From: Alcanivorax limicola
GTDB lineage: Bacteria > Pseudomonadota > Gammaproteobacteria > Pseudomonadales > Alcanivoracaceae
Direction of reading: 5' to 3'
Length of the DNA stretch: 64,000 nucleotides
NCBI RefSeq assembly: GCF_019931215.1
Contig: NZ_JAIOUB010000004.1
Span: 124,001 to 188,000, forward strand
The first letter of the stretch is position 1; every line of letters starts with the position of its first letter. Positions 53,625-61,831 of this stretch are shown here, piece after piece. The notes beneath the pieces are model-generated. The model was not told where the DNA came from, searched no databases, and was given only the letters and a program-made list of their open reading frames with translations. The position numbers and the translations under genes are program-made.

Positions 53625-53758
53625 CATCAGATCACCCTGATTCTGGGCACCGTGCTGGCAGCAACGCAGGAAAACAACGACAACCGGTGAACCGGGCCGC
53701 TATGATCCGGTCTGATCAAATACGTTGCGAATCTGTCTACCGCTCACTGGAGTCTTTG

Positions 53759-54223
53759 ATGTCGACCCTGCGCCTGCATCTTGTCGCTGTAATCAGTTTT
53801 GTCCTGCTTGCGGGCTGTACCAACCTGCGCAGTGAAATGCTGCCGCCGGAGGTGGCGCTCTCGGATATTCGTCTGGTCAACATGACCATGCTGGAACAGG
53901 AGTGGGAGCTGACCCTGCGCACCCGCAACCCCAATGATCAGGCGATCGACCTGCGCAGCCTGGAATATCAGATTCTGGTGGAGGACCGGCCTTTCGCCAG
54001 AGGGTTGACCAACAGTGCAGTGACCTTGCCCGCCATGGGTGATGCGCTGGTAAGAACCCGGGTGACCACCGGGCTGTTCGAAACGCTGCGCCAGTTCCAG
54101 GCGATGCAGCACGAACCGGGCAAGCCGATCACCTATCGCATCAGCGGTAGCGCCCGGGTCGGCGGTGTGCCGTTTGCCTTGCCGTTTGATCAGACTGGTG
54201 AAGTGTTGATGCCGGCGCTGTAA
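53759..54223 (+). CDS. LEA type 2 / WHy-domain lipoprotein
   Basis: A 154-residue lipoprotein: signal peptide with lipobox LLAGC (Cys near residue 21), followed by a WHy/LEA_2 beta-sandwich (IRLVNMTMLEQEWELTLRTRNPNDQAIDLRSLEYQILVEDRPFARG). These domains are linked to desiccation or stress tolerance; exact role unknown. ATG 53759 with GGAG 8 nt upstream is chosen over an upstream in-frame ATG. Confidence 0.82.
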   Translation: MSTLRLHLVAVISFVLLAGCTNLRSEMLPPEVALSDIRLVNMTMLEQEWELTLRTRNPNDQAIDLRSLEYQILVEDRPFARGLTNSAVTLPAMGDALVRTRVTTGLFETLRQFQAMQHEPGKPITYRISGSARVGGVPFALPFDQTGEVLMPAL

Positions 54224-54258
54224 CGCACCCTGCACGTGCAAGTACGTGCCGTCACGGA

Positions 54259-55392
54259 TCAGTACCAGAGCGTGAATACGAGCGTGGTGACCCACGCATC
54301 GAAACTGTAGAGCGGCTCTTCTCCCGGCGTCGCGCTGACACGCAGATCACGGAAATCGCGGTAGTCATAACGGTACAGATCAACGCCCAGGCGGGCGCCA
54401 TAGCGATCAACCCAGGGCATGCCGGGCCAGCGCCGTTGGAATCCGGCGGTGGCACCGAATGACACGGCGCGAAACGTGCTCATTTCCTTGTCCCGGGCCA
54501 GAAAATTCTGTGCATCCTGAAACGGAAACAGGTCGCTGTAGAAATCCGCCGCGTTCTGCCGATAATGCCGCGTGCGCAGCTCCAGCACCCACTCTTCGCT
54601 GAGCGGCTGCACCAGAGTCAGGGACCAGTCCCGGGCATCAATGCCCCAGGAATCCTCGAACCAGCGAAATTCGCCATGCAATGCCGCTCGCCAGGGCAGA
54701 TAGTAGCTGCCGCGCAAAGCCGTCGCTTCGCTGGTGCGGGTCCGTGGATACACTTCCGGTTGATAGGCAAAACTGCCGCCGTTCAGGTAACGGACCGAAC
54801 GATAGGGATTATTCAGATAGCCCCGATCCGTGATCAACTCATGATTGATGCCCACAATCAGATTGCGGGTCAGCACCTGGCTGACGCCCACCTGGTAGCT
54901 GCGGCGAATCAGGTCTTCACTGAAATCCGGGTCATCACGACGCCGGACTTCGTCTGCACCATGGGAATAGCCCAGCGAAAGCGTGGTCATGTCGCCGAAG
55001 AAATCCTGACTGACACCCACAAAAGCCGTGCGCCCGATGTAATCGCGCTCATCACTGGCTGTAACGCCTACCGAATACAATGTCTTGTCGGAAAGGTAAT
55101 CCAGGCCGATGCCTTTTTCGATGCGTTCTTCGGTGTAGGGGCTGGCCGTGGTGACCACATCAACCGACGCGGCGCTGACCTTGTCGACATAGTAATTGGC
55201 GTTCACCGACACCTTGTCAGCAAAGCTCTTGCGCACCAGTACCGAGGGCCCCTTGATGTCCATGCCGCCGCCATCATAGCGATGGTAGAGCACATCCATA
55301 CGGTCTTCCGGCAGCACAGCAGCATGCAGCGCTGGCGCGCACAGCAGCAAGAGCAACGGCCACAATATGCTGCGCCGACAGATCAGTTGCAT
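54259..55392 (-). CDS. DUF3570 outer-membrane protein
   Basis: A 377-residue protein with a signal peptide (LLLLLCAPALHAAVLPEDR) and a long beta-rich body ending in Trp-Tyr (FTLWY), as expected of an outer-membrane barrel. The N-terminal DRMDVLYHRYDGGGMDIKGPSVLVRKSFADKVSV segment matches DUF3570. Function unknown. DUF3570 genes commonly sit next to DUF4266 and TlpA-type genes, as here; the ApbE gene often found in such sets is not visible in this window. Its start overlaps the DUF4266 stop. Confidence 0.85.
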   Translation of the reverse strand: MQLICRRSILWPLLLLLCAPALHAAVLPEDRMDVLYHRYDGGGMDIKGPSVLVRKSFADKVSVNANYYVDKVSAASVDVVTTASPYTEERIEKGIGLDYLSDKTLYSVGVTASDERDYIGRTAFVGVSQDFFGDMTTLSLGYSHGADEVRRRDDPDFSEDLIRRSYQVGVSQVLTRNLIVGINHELITDRGYLNNPYRSVRYLNGGSFAYQPEVYPRTRTSEATALRGSYYLPWRAALHGEFRWFEDSWGIDARDWSLTLVQPLSEEWVLELRTRHYRQNAADFYSDLFPFQDAQNFLARDKEMSTFRAVSFGATAGFQRRWPGMPWVDRYGARLGVDLYRYDYRDFRDLRVSATPGEEPLYSFDAWVTTLVFTLWY

Positions 55393-55625
55393 CCGCAGCC
55401 CCCGCCCGCACTGCCCTCGGCGCCCCGGGAGCGCTCCCGCGACTGGTGCACATGCTTGAGATACGCCGCAGCCGCCGGATCACGATCCTTGCTCATGATG
55501 GGATCGGCCAGGCGCGCGCGTTCATACGGCTGCACCCAGGGCGCCGGCGGTGTCAGTGAGCAAGCGCTCAACCACAGCAGCACTGCCAGCAGCGCGCCGA
55601 CGCGGCAGATGTCAGCCAACATCAC
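55383..55625 (-). CDS. DUF4266 small lipoprotein
   Basis: An 80-residue protein with a lipobox LWLSAC (Cys near residue 22) and a DUF4266 body (WVQPYERARLADPIMSKDRD). The C-terminus ends AGGGCGCN: two Cys in a Gly-rich tail, well placed to bind metal or carry a thiol. Function unknown. It overlaps both neighbours by a few bases and is probably translated with them. Confidence 0.85.
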   Translation of the reverse strand: MMLADICRVGALLAVLLWLSACSLTPPAPWVQPYERARLADPIMSKDRDPAAAAYLKHVHQSRERSRGAEGSAGGGCGCN

Positions 55626-56125
55626 TCAAGCACCAGCGCGCGCAGGCGCTCGGCGTATATTTTTTCTTCGCCGGCGCGGTAACCACGATGCAGATAGCGC
55701 ACCATGCCATCACGATCAATCAGCACCGTGGTCGGCATGGCATCCACTTGCCAGGCCTTGCTGACGCTGCTTTGTGGATCAAGCAGGATCGGGAAGGTGA
55801 CAGGAATGCGCGCCAGCAAGCGCTCGGCATCGGCGGTGTTCTCGTCGACGTTGATCCCCAGCAATTCGAACCCGTAGTCCTGATATTCCTGATACAGATC
55901 CTCGAGCAGCGGCATTTCGATACGACAAGGTCCACACCAGGATGCCCAGAAGTTGACCATCACGATCTGGCCCTGAAGCTCGCTGAGCTTGATGTTCTCC
56001 CCGGTGCGGCTCTTGAGTGTAAAGTCCGGCGCCGGCACGGGTTCAGCCACGGCACTGCCGGCCCATAACAGCACGGCCAGCAGCACTGTCGTCCGCCCTT
56101 TGCGATACTGATTCACTTTCAACAT
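55622..56125 (-). CDS. TlpA-like thiol-disulfide oxidoreductase
   Basis: A 167-residue exported thioredoxin-fold protein. Signal peptide ends near SAVAEP; the active site is WCGPC in FWASWCGPCRIEM; the cis-Pro segment is DAMPTTVLIDRDG. TlpA/ResA-type proteins reduce cysteines in the periplasm, for example in cytochrome c maturation. Linked by overlap to the DUF4266 gene, whose tail has two Cys, and near three c-type cytochrome genes. Confidence 0.92.
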   Translation of the reverse strand: MLKVNQYRKGRTTVLLAVLLWAGSAVAEPVPAPDFTLKSRTGENIKLSELQGQIVMVNFWASWCGPCRIEMPLLEDLYQEYQDYGFELLGINVDENTADAERLLARIPVTFPILLDPQSSVSKAWQVDAMPTTVLIDRDGMVRYLHRGYRAGEEKIYAERLRALVLE

Positions 56126-56175
56126 GCTTTCCCCCTGTGAGAATCTCTCAACTTTCGTGCTTCAGAAACAGCGGC

Positions 56176-56868
56176 TCAGAAATAGCCCCCCAACCCCAGC
56201 GTCCAGGCCAGATTCTGCGTCGTCTTGTTGCGACCGGTCACATCCAGATCAAACACATGATTCCGGGTTTCCAGCCGTACGGTCAGCCCTTTCGCCAGTA
56301 TGACCCGGTATCCCGCACCGATGCTGACGGTAAAATTATCGTCGCCCGCGAAGCGAGTCGAGCCAGCGCCGCCGAGCAGATAAAAGCTGGTGTTGTAGGC
56401 GCGGTTGCCACCGACAAACGCCTCGCCCGGCAGCAGGTTATAACCCACTGACATGTCATAGTAGCGAAAGTCCCGCTCGCTACCACGCAACAACTCAACA
56501 CCAGGGTTAAGCGTTTCAAAGCTGGTGTCTCCGGCACGGGCCTGAGCAACAGCCGCCTCAAAAAACACATCTTCCGACACGTGATACGCGACACGCGCGC
56601 CATAAATCGCGCTGCTGCCGAAGTCCTCGATACTGATGACGCCAGCAAATGCACCGACCTCGATATTCGAGCCCTTTATCTGCGATTCACTGATGCGCCG
56701 CCGCTCGACCTGCGGTGTCAGGATCGTCGCCGCAGCACCTTCGCGGGCACTACCTTCCCGGGCGCTGGTGTCACCACGCGCATCAGCAAACGCGACGGCT
56801 GGCGACAGAGAAGCCACCACGCACAGGAGCGCGGCGCTTAAAAAAGTACGCTGAATCCGGTTCGCCAT
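56176..56868 (-). CDS. Outer-membrane beta-barrel protein
   Basis: A 230-residue protein with a signal peptide (ALLCVVASLSPAVAFAD), a short Ala/Arg/Glu linker and a small beta-barrel with alternating strands (NIEVGAFAGVISIEDFGSSAIYGARVAYHVSEDVFFEAAV) ending in GLGGYF, a typical C-terminal Phe of barrels. It seems to belong to the same family as the following SH3-containing protein. Function unknown. Overlaps the next gene by 31 bp. Confidence 0.75.
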   Translation of the reverse strand: MANRIQRTFLSAALLCVVASLSPAVAFADARGDTSAREGSAREGAAATILTPQVERRRISESQIKGSNIEVGAFAGVISIEDFGSSAIYGARVAYHVSEDVFFEAAVAQARAGDTSFETLNPGVELLRGSERDFRYYDMSVGYNLLPGEAFVGGNRAYNTSFYLLGGAGSTRFAGDDNFTVSIGAGYRVILAKGLTVRLETRNHVFDLDVTGRNKTTQNLAWTLGLGGYF

Positions 56869-57599
56869 TGTTCCAGCTCTTCGTTGTCGTCTTTGTCAGT
56901 GAGAAAAACATAATGACGGTATTCTGCCCGCCAGATAAAACTGCGTGTCAGGTAAGCGCGGACCCCCGCGCCCGCCTGCACCGAACGCTCATTGCGCACA
57001 TCCGCATTCACCAGCACAGTGCGTGGTGTGACCTTGACGCGCCCGGTGCCCACCAGCACATAGGGTGACACGCGGCGGCGTGGTGCCAGCAAGGCGGACA
57101 ACGACACATCCAGCAAGCGTCGGCTGGCAAAATCACTGTTGGCTTGCGTCCAGGCCAGCTCCAGTCGCATACGGTCGGTAAAGGCCCAACCGCCCTGCAC
57201 CGTCAGCGAGGTCGTGCCGGCCAGCTCGCCCACACCCACGCCGAACTCACCATGCGGCCGAAAATAATCGCTCAGGCTGCGCTCCTGCAGCGCCAGATAC
57301 TCGCCAGTGCCATCCAGTGTGCGGCCCAGTTGGGCGCGACTGACCCAGCCCTGGTGCCCCCGGGGCGCCCGGACCTCGACCCACTGTGTACGGCGCTGGA
57401 TCAGGGTGACCGGCTGCCCCTGCTCTACCACATGAAATACCGGATAGCCGCGCCCGGGGCCCGTGCGCAGTTCGATAAACGGATCGGCTACCGTGACCAC
57501 CAGCTCATCGGCGCCCGCCGTCTGCCCCAGACTGGCCAGCAGCAGGGCGCACAGGAGGCCCAGTATGCCGACGCGACGGCGGCGAACATCTCCCCTCAT
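56838..57599 (-). CDS. SH3-domain plus outer-membrane beta-barrel protein
   Basis: A 253-residue protein: signal peptide (LLCALLLASLGQTAGAD), a bacterial SH3 domain (VADPFIELRTGPGRGYPVFHVVEQGQPVTLIQRRTQWVEVR), then a barrel ending in RTGFSVLF. SH3b domains bind peptidoglycan or protein ligands in the envelope. Part of the minus-strand cluster from 60311 to 54259. Confidence 0.8.
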   Translation of the reverse strand: MRGDVRRRRVGILGLLCALLLASLGQTAGADELVVTVADPFIELRTGPGRGYPVFHVVEQGQPVTLIQRRTQWVEVRAPRGHQGWVSRAQLGRTLDGTGEYLALQERSLSDYFRPHGEFGVGVGELAGTTSLTVQGGWAFTDRMRLELAWTQANSDFASRRLLDVSLSALLAPRRRVSPYVLVGTGRVKVTPRTVLVNADVRNERSVQAGAGVRAYLTRSFIWRAEYRHYVFLTDKDDNEELEQWRTGFSVLF

Positions 57600-57623
57600 T
57601 CAGGCGCTCTCATTGCAATGCTC

Positions 57624-60311
57624 TCATTGCGGCACCTCGAACGGATTGTTGTAGTACTGACCGCCGATATCCAACCACTCGGCCACCAGGCGCAGCTCAG
57701 CCGCCGTGAGCCAGCCCGCGTGGCTGCCATCATTTGCGAACAGGGAAAAGAAGCGCTCACTGGCCCGGGCGTTACCCGCCGTCATGCGCTGGCCGAGTTG
57801 CACCGGCACCAGCACCGGAATGGGCTCGCCAAATTCATCCAGAATCAGTTCGCCTTCCTCGTCCACCTGATAAACCGGCTCGCCGTTCTGGATGAGCGGC
57901 ACCCGTTCTTCCACCAGCGCCCCGTCTTCCAGTACCAGCGCGGTATCCGGGAACAGCAGTTCCCGATAGCTGGTCAGGTGCAGGGGCTGCTGCCCGGACG
58001 CTTCACCGGTCAGCTCAAGCTGCGCGGGCGCCACTTGCAACTGGTTCATGTCATCGCGGCGGGTGTGGCAACTCACGCAGGTAACCTCCACGATGTCGCC
58101 GTTCTCCTCCACATCCCGAGGAAGGTCCCACAGTGGCTGTATGTGCGTCTCGTAATGAATCACGCTGCGGCACAGGGTATTCCAGGCGTCCAGACATTCC
58201 GGGGTCACCGGCAGCGGCGTCTCCAGCATGTCGTAACGCAACGCCAGCGGCGCATCGGGCGCGCGTACAGCCGGGTCGGTCCAGATGTCCTCGTAAGACA
58301 TATCCGCCTGCAAGGATTGATCAGCGGGGTGCAGCCGCGCGCGCACCTGGGCCATGGTTTCACCGAAATCGGCAAACAACTCGGCGCGCGTATTGGGGAA
58401 CGGCACGCCCGTGTCCGGCGCGCCTGCATTGAGCGGCAAGCCCAGCGCCTCGTAGCGCCCGTGGGGCACGCCAGCGCCGGGTGCATGGCAGCCATTGCAT
58501 TGCAGGGTTTCCCCCGGGCGCACCGTCAACCAGTTGCCATGGCGATTACCCAGCGCGCGCCCTGCCGCGTCTACCAATTGAATTTCCAGCGGCACATTGG
58601 CTGGCACCACCGCACGCACCGAGCCATCCGGTTCGACCGGGATGTAACCGGCAATTTCGCGCATGCCGAACGCTGCGTTGCGGCCGAAGGCCGTGCCGGG
58701 GACATCCAGCAGATCATCATCGGGAATCAGCACCGCCTTGCTGACGCGCAGAAAACGCACCGCCCTCTCTGGCGCGCTCACCTGGGCCGGATCACGATAG
58801 GCGGCCAGGGTCTGCACGCCCACCGGCAAAGGCCCGAACACCTGGAAGTTGCCATCAAGATCGAACACTGAGCGGATATCCAGCACGCCAGCGCCGTCCT
58901 CGAAAAGCCCCTGATCCAGCCCGGCGCCGGGTTGCAGGTCCGGCAACAGCAGGGCGTCCTGCCGTGGCGACATCACCGCAACGCTGGTGATCATGCGGCC
59001 CACGCGCGGCAACACCACCGGGCGCTCCGTGCCGGCCATCTGGTCGAAGATCCACAGCCCGTATGCGGGCTCGGCTTCCGTCACATCGTCCTGATCCAGC
59101 ACGTCATCCGTGCACGGGCGCAACACCTCATTCAGCAACGCCCGACAGGGCGACCAGGCCGCCAGATAACGTTGTGTGCCATCGGATAACGGCACCATGG
59201 CGGCGACACGGCCGCCCCGCGATATCTCGGCGTCCGACATTGCCAGCGGCATATCCAGCAAAGGCTGCTCGGCGCCCTCTGCGGCAACGCCACCGCTGAG
59301 CATCTGCGTGCGCCGTTGATAATCCCGGATCTGCACACGGCGCGGAATGCCCGACCAGCTGCGGCTTACCCGGGGACGCGCCAGCACCATCAGCGCGCCA
59401 TCCGGTAACCACTGGGCGTCGGAGTATTCCTGATTCAGCGCAGGTGGCGCCGGGTTCTGGCGATCCTTGCCGTACAGCAAACCGGTTGCCGTGCCATCGG
59501 GGTTCAGGGCATACAAATCAAAGCTGTTACGGTTCTGTTTATTGTCCCAGCGCAACATGGCCAGCCGGCCATCACCGAGCACCAGCGGCGCCATGTCGTG
59601 ACCGGGATTGAAACTGATCTGGCGAATATCCGTGCCGTCGTCTGCCATGACATGCAGCGACAGCGCGTGGGTCTGCCGGGTTTCTTCCAGATGGGCAAAC
59701 TGGGGCTTGCCTTCATCCAGCAACCGGGCACGCGCCTGGCGCTGCCGCGTGGAGGCAAACACGATGCGCCCATCCGGCAGGTAGCGGGGAAACAGATCCT
59801 GGCCTTCCTCCGCGATCAGGTCGTTGCCGATCACACGCCGCAGCAGCGCTGTGTCCAGATTATATTCCCAGATATTCCAGGTCGGCTGTTCGTCATCGTC
59901 GGCGCCGTCGATCTCCGGTGCGCGCAGCGCAAACAGCAAGCGGCGGCCATCAAAGCTGACACTCAGGTCACGCACATCAATGGCGCCGTCGAACAGGTCG
60001 GCGGTAAGAGAGATTTCACGGGCATTCGGTGAGGCGAGTTCACGCAGGTACAACGCAGCGCCGGGGAAGAAGGCCGCCGGTTCGCGCAGATCCCGCTGCT
60101 CCGGCATGCCATCGTCGTCCCGGGGCAGGCTGCGCGCCACGTAGGCCACAGGCCGATCCAGCAACACCGCATCTGCCCGGGCATCATCGTCGCCACCCAG
60201 ATCGCAGCCTGCCAGGATGGCCAGGAGCCCGACCAGCATTGTCGCCGTCAGCCGCAGGTGTCGGCCCCGCGATGTCTGAATGCTGCGGCCTGTATCGCTT
60301 TGTATTTTCAC
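57624..60311 (-). CDS. HzsA-like diheme c-type cytochrome lipoprotein
   Basis: An 895-residue protein with a lipobox near residue 30 (LLAILAGC), an N-terminal beta-propeller with PD40-type repeats (ISFNPGHDMAPLVLGDGRLAM; DLFPRYLPDGRIVFAST), and a C-terminal cytochrome part with two heme motifs, CNGCH (Cys605) and CVSCH (Cys745). The C-terminus (ELRLVAEWLDIGGQYYNNPF) and domain order resemble the alpha subunit of hydrazine synthase, HzsA. It lacks the other subunits, so hydrazine synthesis is unlikely. The GTG at 60311 follows GGAAGG; ATG 60335 is an alternative. Confidence 0.8.
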   Translation of the reverse strand: MKIQSDTGRSIQTSRGRHLRLTATMLVGLLAILAGCDLGGDDDARADAVLLDRPVAYVARSLPRDDDGMPEQRDLREPAAFFPGAALYLRELASPNAREISLTADLFDGAIDVRDLSVSFDGRRLLFALRAPEIDGADDDEQPTWNIWEYNLDTALLRRVIGNDLIAEEGQDLFPRYLPDGRIVFASTRQRQARARLLDEGKPQFAHLEETRQTHALSLHVMADDGTDIRQISFNPGHDMAPLVLGDGRLAMLRWDNKQNRNSFDLYALNPDGTATGLLYGKDRQNPAPPALNQEYSDAQWLPDGALMVLARPRVSRSWSGIPRRVQIRDYQRRTQMLSGGVAAEGAEQPLLDMPLAMSDAEISRGGRVAAMVPLSDGTQRYLAAWSPCRALLNEVLRPCTDDVLDQDDVTEAEPAYGLWIFDQMAGTERPVVLPRVGRMITSVAVMSPRQDALLLPDLQPGAGLDQGLFEDGAGVLDIRSVFDLDGNFQVFGPLPVGVQTLAAYRDPAQVSAPERAVRFLRVSKAVLIPDDDLLDVPGTAFGRNAAFGMREIAGYIPVEPDGSVRAVVPANVPLEIQLVDAAGRALGNRHGNWLTVRPGETLQCNGCHAPGAGVPHGRYEALGLPLNAGAPDTGVPFPNTRAELFADFGETMAQVRARLHPADQSLQADMSYEDIWTDPAVRAPDAPLALRYDMLETPLPVTPECLDAWNTLCRSVIHYETHIQPLWDLPRDVEENGDIVEVTCVSCHTRRDDMNQLQVAPAQLELTGEASGQQPLHLTSYRELLFPDTALVLEDGALVEERVPLIQNGEPVYQVDEEGELILDEFGEPIPVLVPVQLGQRMTAGNARASERFFSLFANDGSHAGWLTAAELRLVAEWLDIGGQYYNNPFEVPQ

Positions 60312-60565
60312 GGCTTGACGCCTTCCCCCACCCATTGAAACTGCCCGGGCTACTGTTTTGTTTATTACGTGTGTCGGCCCGCCCCCCGGCGTGACAACCA
60401 GTATCACCAACTTTTCCTCCCGATTCTGGGCGGTCGTTCACTATCCGTGGGTGCAGTGGTCGCCTAAATCGCCCGAACAAGGTAGTTATAGTAGAAACTT
60501 CAAAAAAAGAACGGCCACACCGGCACTGTATTAACACAGTACAACCTCGTCGGGGGGATGAGGGA

Positions 60566-61831
60566 ATGGAAAGATACCGCACCCGGGCGGCTTGCGAGCC
60601 GTCCCGCCTGGCGCCACCGATGGCGCTGACCATGGCATTGATGATGCTCCTGGCAGCCCTGCTGGCGCCGTCGCCAGCCCAGGCCAATGCCCGGGATCAG
60701 GCGCAACGCATCCACAACCGCCTCACCGGCACTCCGCCGGATGCCGCCTTGCTGGATACCATGGCAACCCTGGTGGAAGCCGGTCAGATGCGCGAAGCCG
60801 CACTGCTGGCCACTGAGCAAGATGCCTTCTATAACGTCGTGCTGAAGAATTTCGCCACGCCCTGGACCAATCGCGAGGGTGACATCTTCGCGCCGTTGAA
60901 CGACTACACCGCCACCGTAATCGGGCTGGTCATCGATGATGCGGATTTTCGCCAGGTGCTCACCGACGATGTCGTCTATGTGGGTGACCCCGGCGAGCTG
61001 AGCGCGCTGGGCTTCCATGATATTCCCGCTGTCAGCGCCAGCAACAATCAGCATTACGCCGCGCTGGAACGGGACAATGTGCCGCTGCAGCAGGTGCTGA
61101 TTTCCCGCAGCCAATCGTCCCTGTATGACCTGCCCTCCGAGGCGACCGCTGGCGTCATGACCAGCCGGGCCGCCGCCAACGCCTTTTTCTATGCCGGCAC
61201 CAACCGGGCCATGCTGCGTTTTACCCTGATGAATCACCTGTGCCACGACCTGGAACAGCTCAAGGATGGCACCCGCCCGGCGGATCGCATTCGTCAGGAC
61301 ATTACCCGCAGCCCGGGGGGCGACAGCCGCATTTTCATCAACAACTGCGTCACCTGCCACGCAGGCATGGACCCGCTGGCCCAGGCCTTTGCCTATTACC
61401 AGTGGGACGGCGCCGAGAACGCGCCCACGGGGCAGATCCGTTACAACCGCGAGGGCCAGAATGATCCCGTCACCGGCACACGGGTGCAGCCCAAGTATCT
61501 GATCAACGCCAATAACTTCATCCACGGTTTCGTGACCGAGGACGACAGCTGGGACAACTACTGGCGCGAAGGCCAGAACGCCGTGCTGGGCTGGGATGGC
61601 AGCCTGCCGGGCAGCGGCGCCGGGGCCAAAAGCCTGGGCATGGAGCTGGCCAACAGCGAGGCCTTTGCCACCTGCCAGGCGGAGAAAACCTTTCGCGCCG
61701 TGTGCCTGCGTCGCCCGGCCTCCAGCGAAGACATCAGCCAGGTTGCCAGCATGACGGGCAACTTCCGCAACAACGGCCACCAGCTGCGCGACCTGTTTGT
61801 CGACGCCGCCGTTTACTGCAGGGGGGACTGA
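60566..61831 (+). CDS. Exported monoheme c-type protein of unknown family
   Basis: A 421-residue exported protein: signal peptide (MALMMLLAALLAPSPAQANA), a long helical region with AFFYAGTNRAMLRFTLMNHLCHDLEQL, then one heme motif CVTCH (Cys261) and a C-terminal domain (NSEAFATCQAEKTFRAVCLRRPASSED) reminiscent of planctomycete-type DUF1588/DUF1585 cytochrome proteins. Function unknown. The stop overlaps the next gene's start. Divergent from the HzsA-like gene with a 250-bp gap. Start uncertain; ATG 60566 has a GGGGGG site 8 nt away. Confidence 0.72.
   Translation: MERYRTRAACEPSRLAPPMALTMALMMLLAALLAPSPAQANARDQAQRIHNRLTGTPPDAALLDTMATLVEAGQMREAALLATEQDAFYNVVLKNFATPWTNREGDIFAPLNDYTATVIGLVIDDADFRQVLTDDVVYVGDPGELSALGFHDIPAVSASNNQHYAALERDNVPLQQVLISRSQSSLYDLPSEATAGVMTSRAAANAFFYAGTNRAMLRFTLMNHLCHDLEQLKDGTRPADRIRQDITRSPGGDSRIFINNCVTCHAGMDPLAQAFAYYQWDGAENAPTGQIRYNREGQNDPVTGTRVQPKYLINANNFIHGFVTEDDSWDNYWREGQNAVLGWDGSLPGSGAGAKSLGMELANSEAFATCQAEKTFRAVCLRRPASSEDISQVASMTGNFRNNGHQLRDLFVDAAVYCRGD

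Noticed and set aside
57144-58871. 575-residue plus-strand open frame opposite the SH3 and HzsA-like genes
   Set aside because: Antisense shadow without domains; both heme motifs are on the minus strand.
57624-60311. Hydrazine synthase
   Set aside because: Only an HzsA-like chain is present; no HzsB/C, hydrazine dehydrogenase or other anammox genes are seen.
60500-61780. 426-residue minus-strand open frame
   Set aside because: Lies opposite the cytochrome gene that has a signal peptide and CVTCH; no features of its own.
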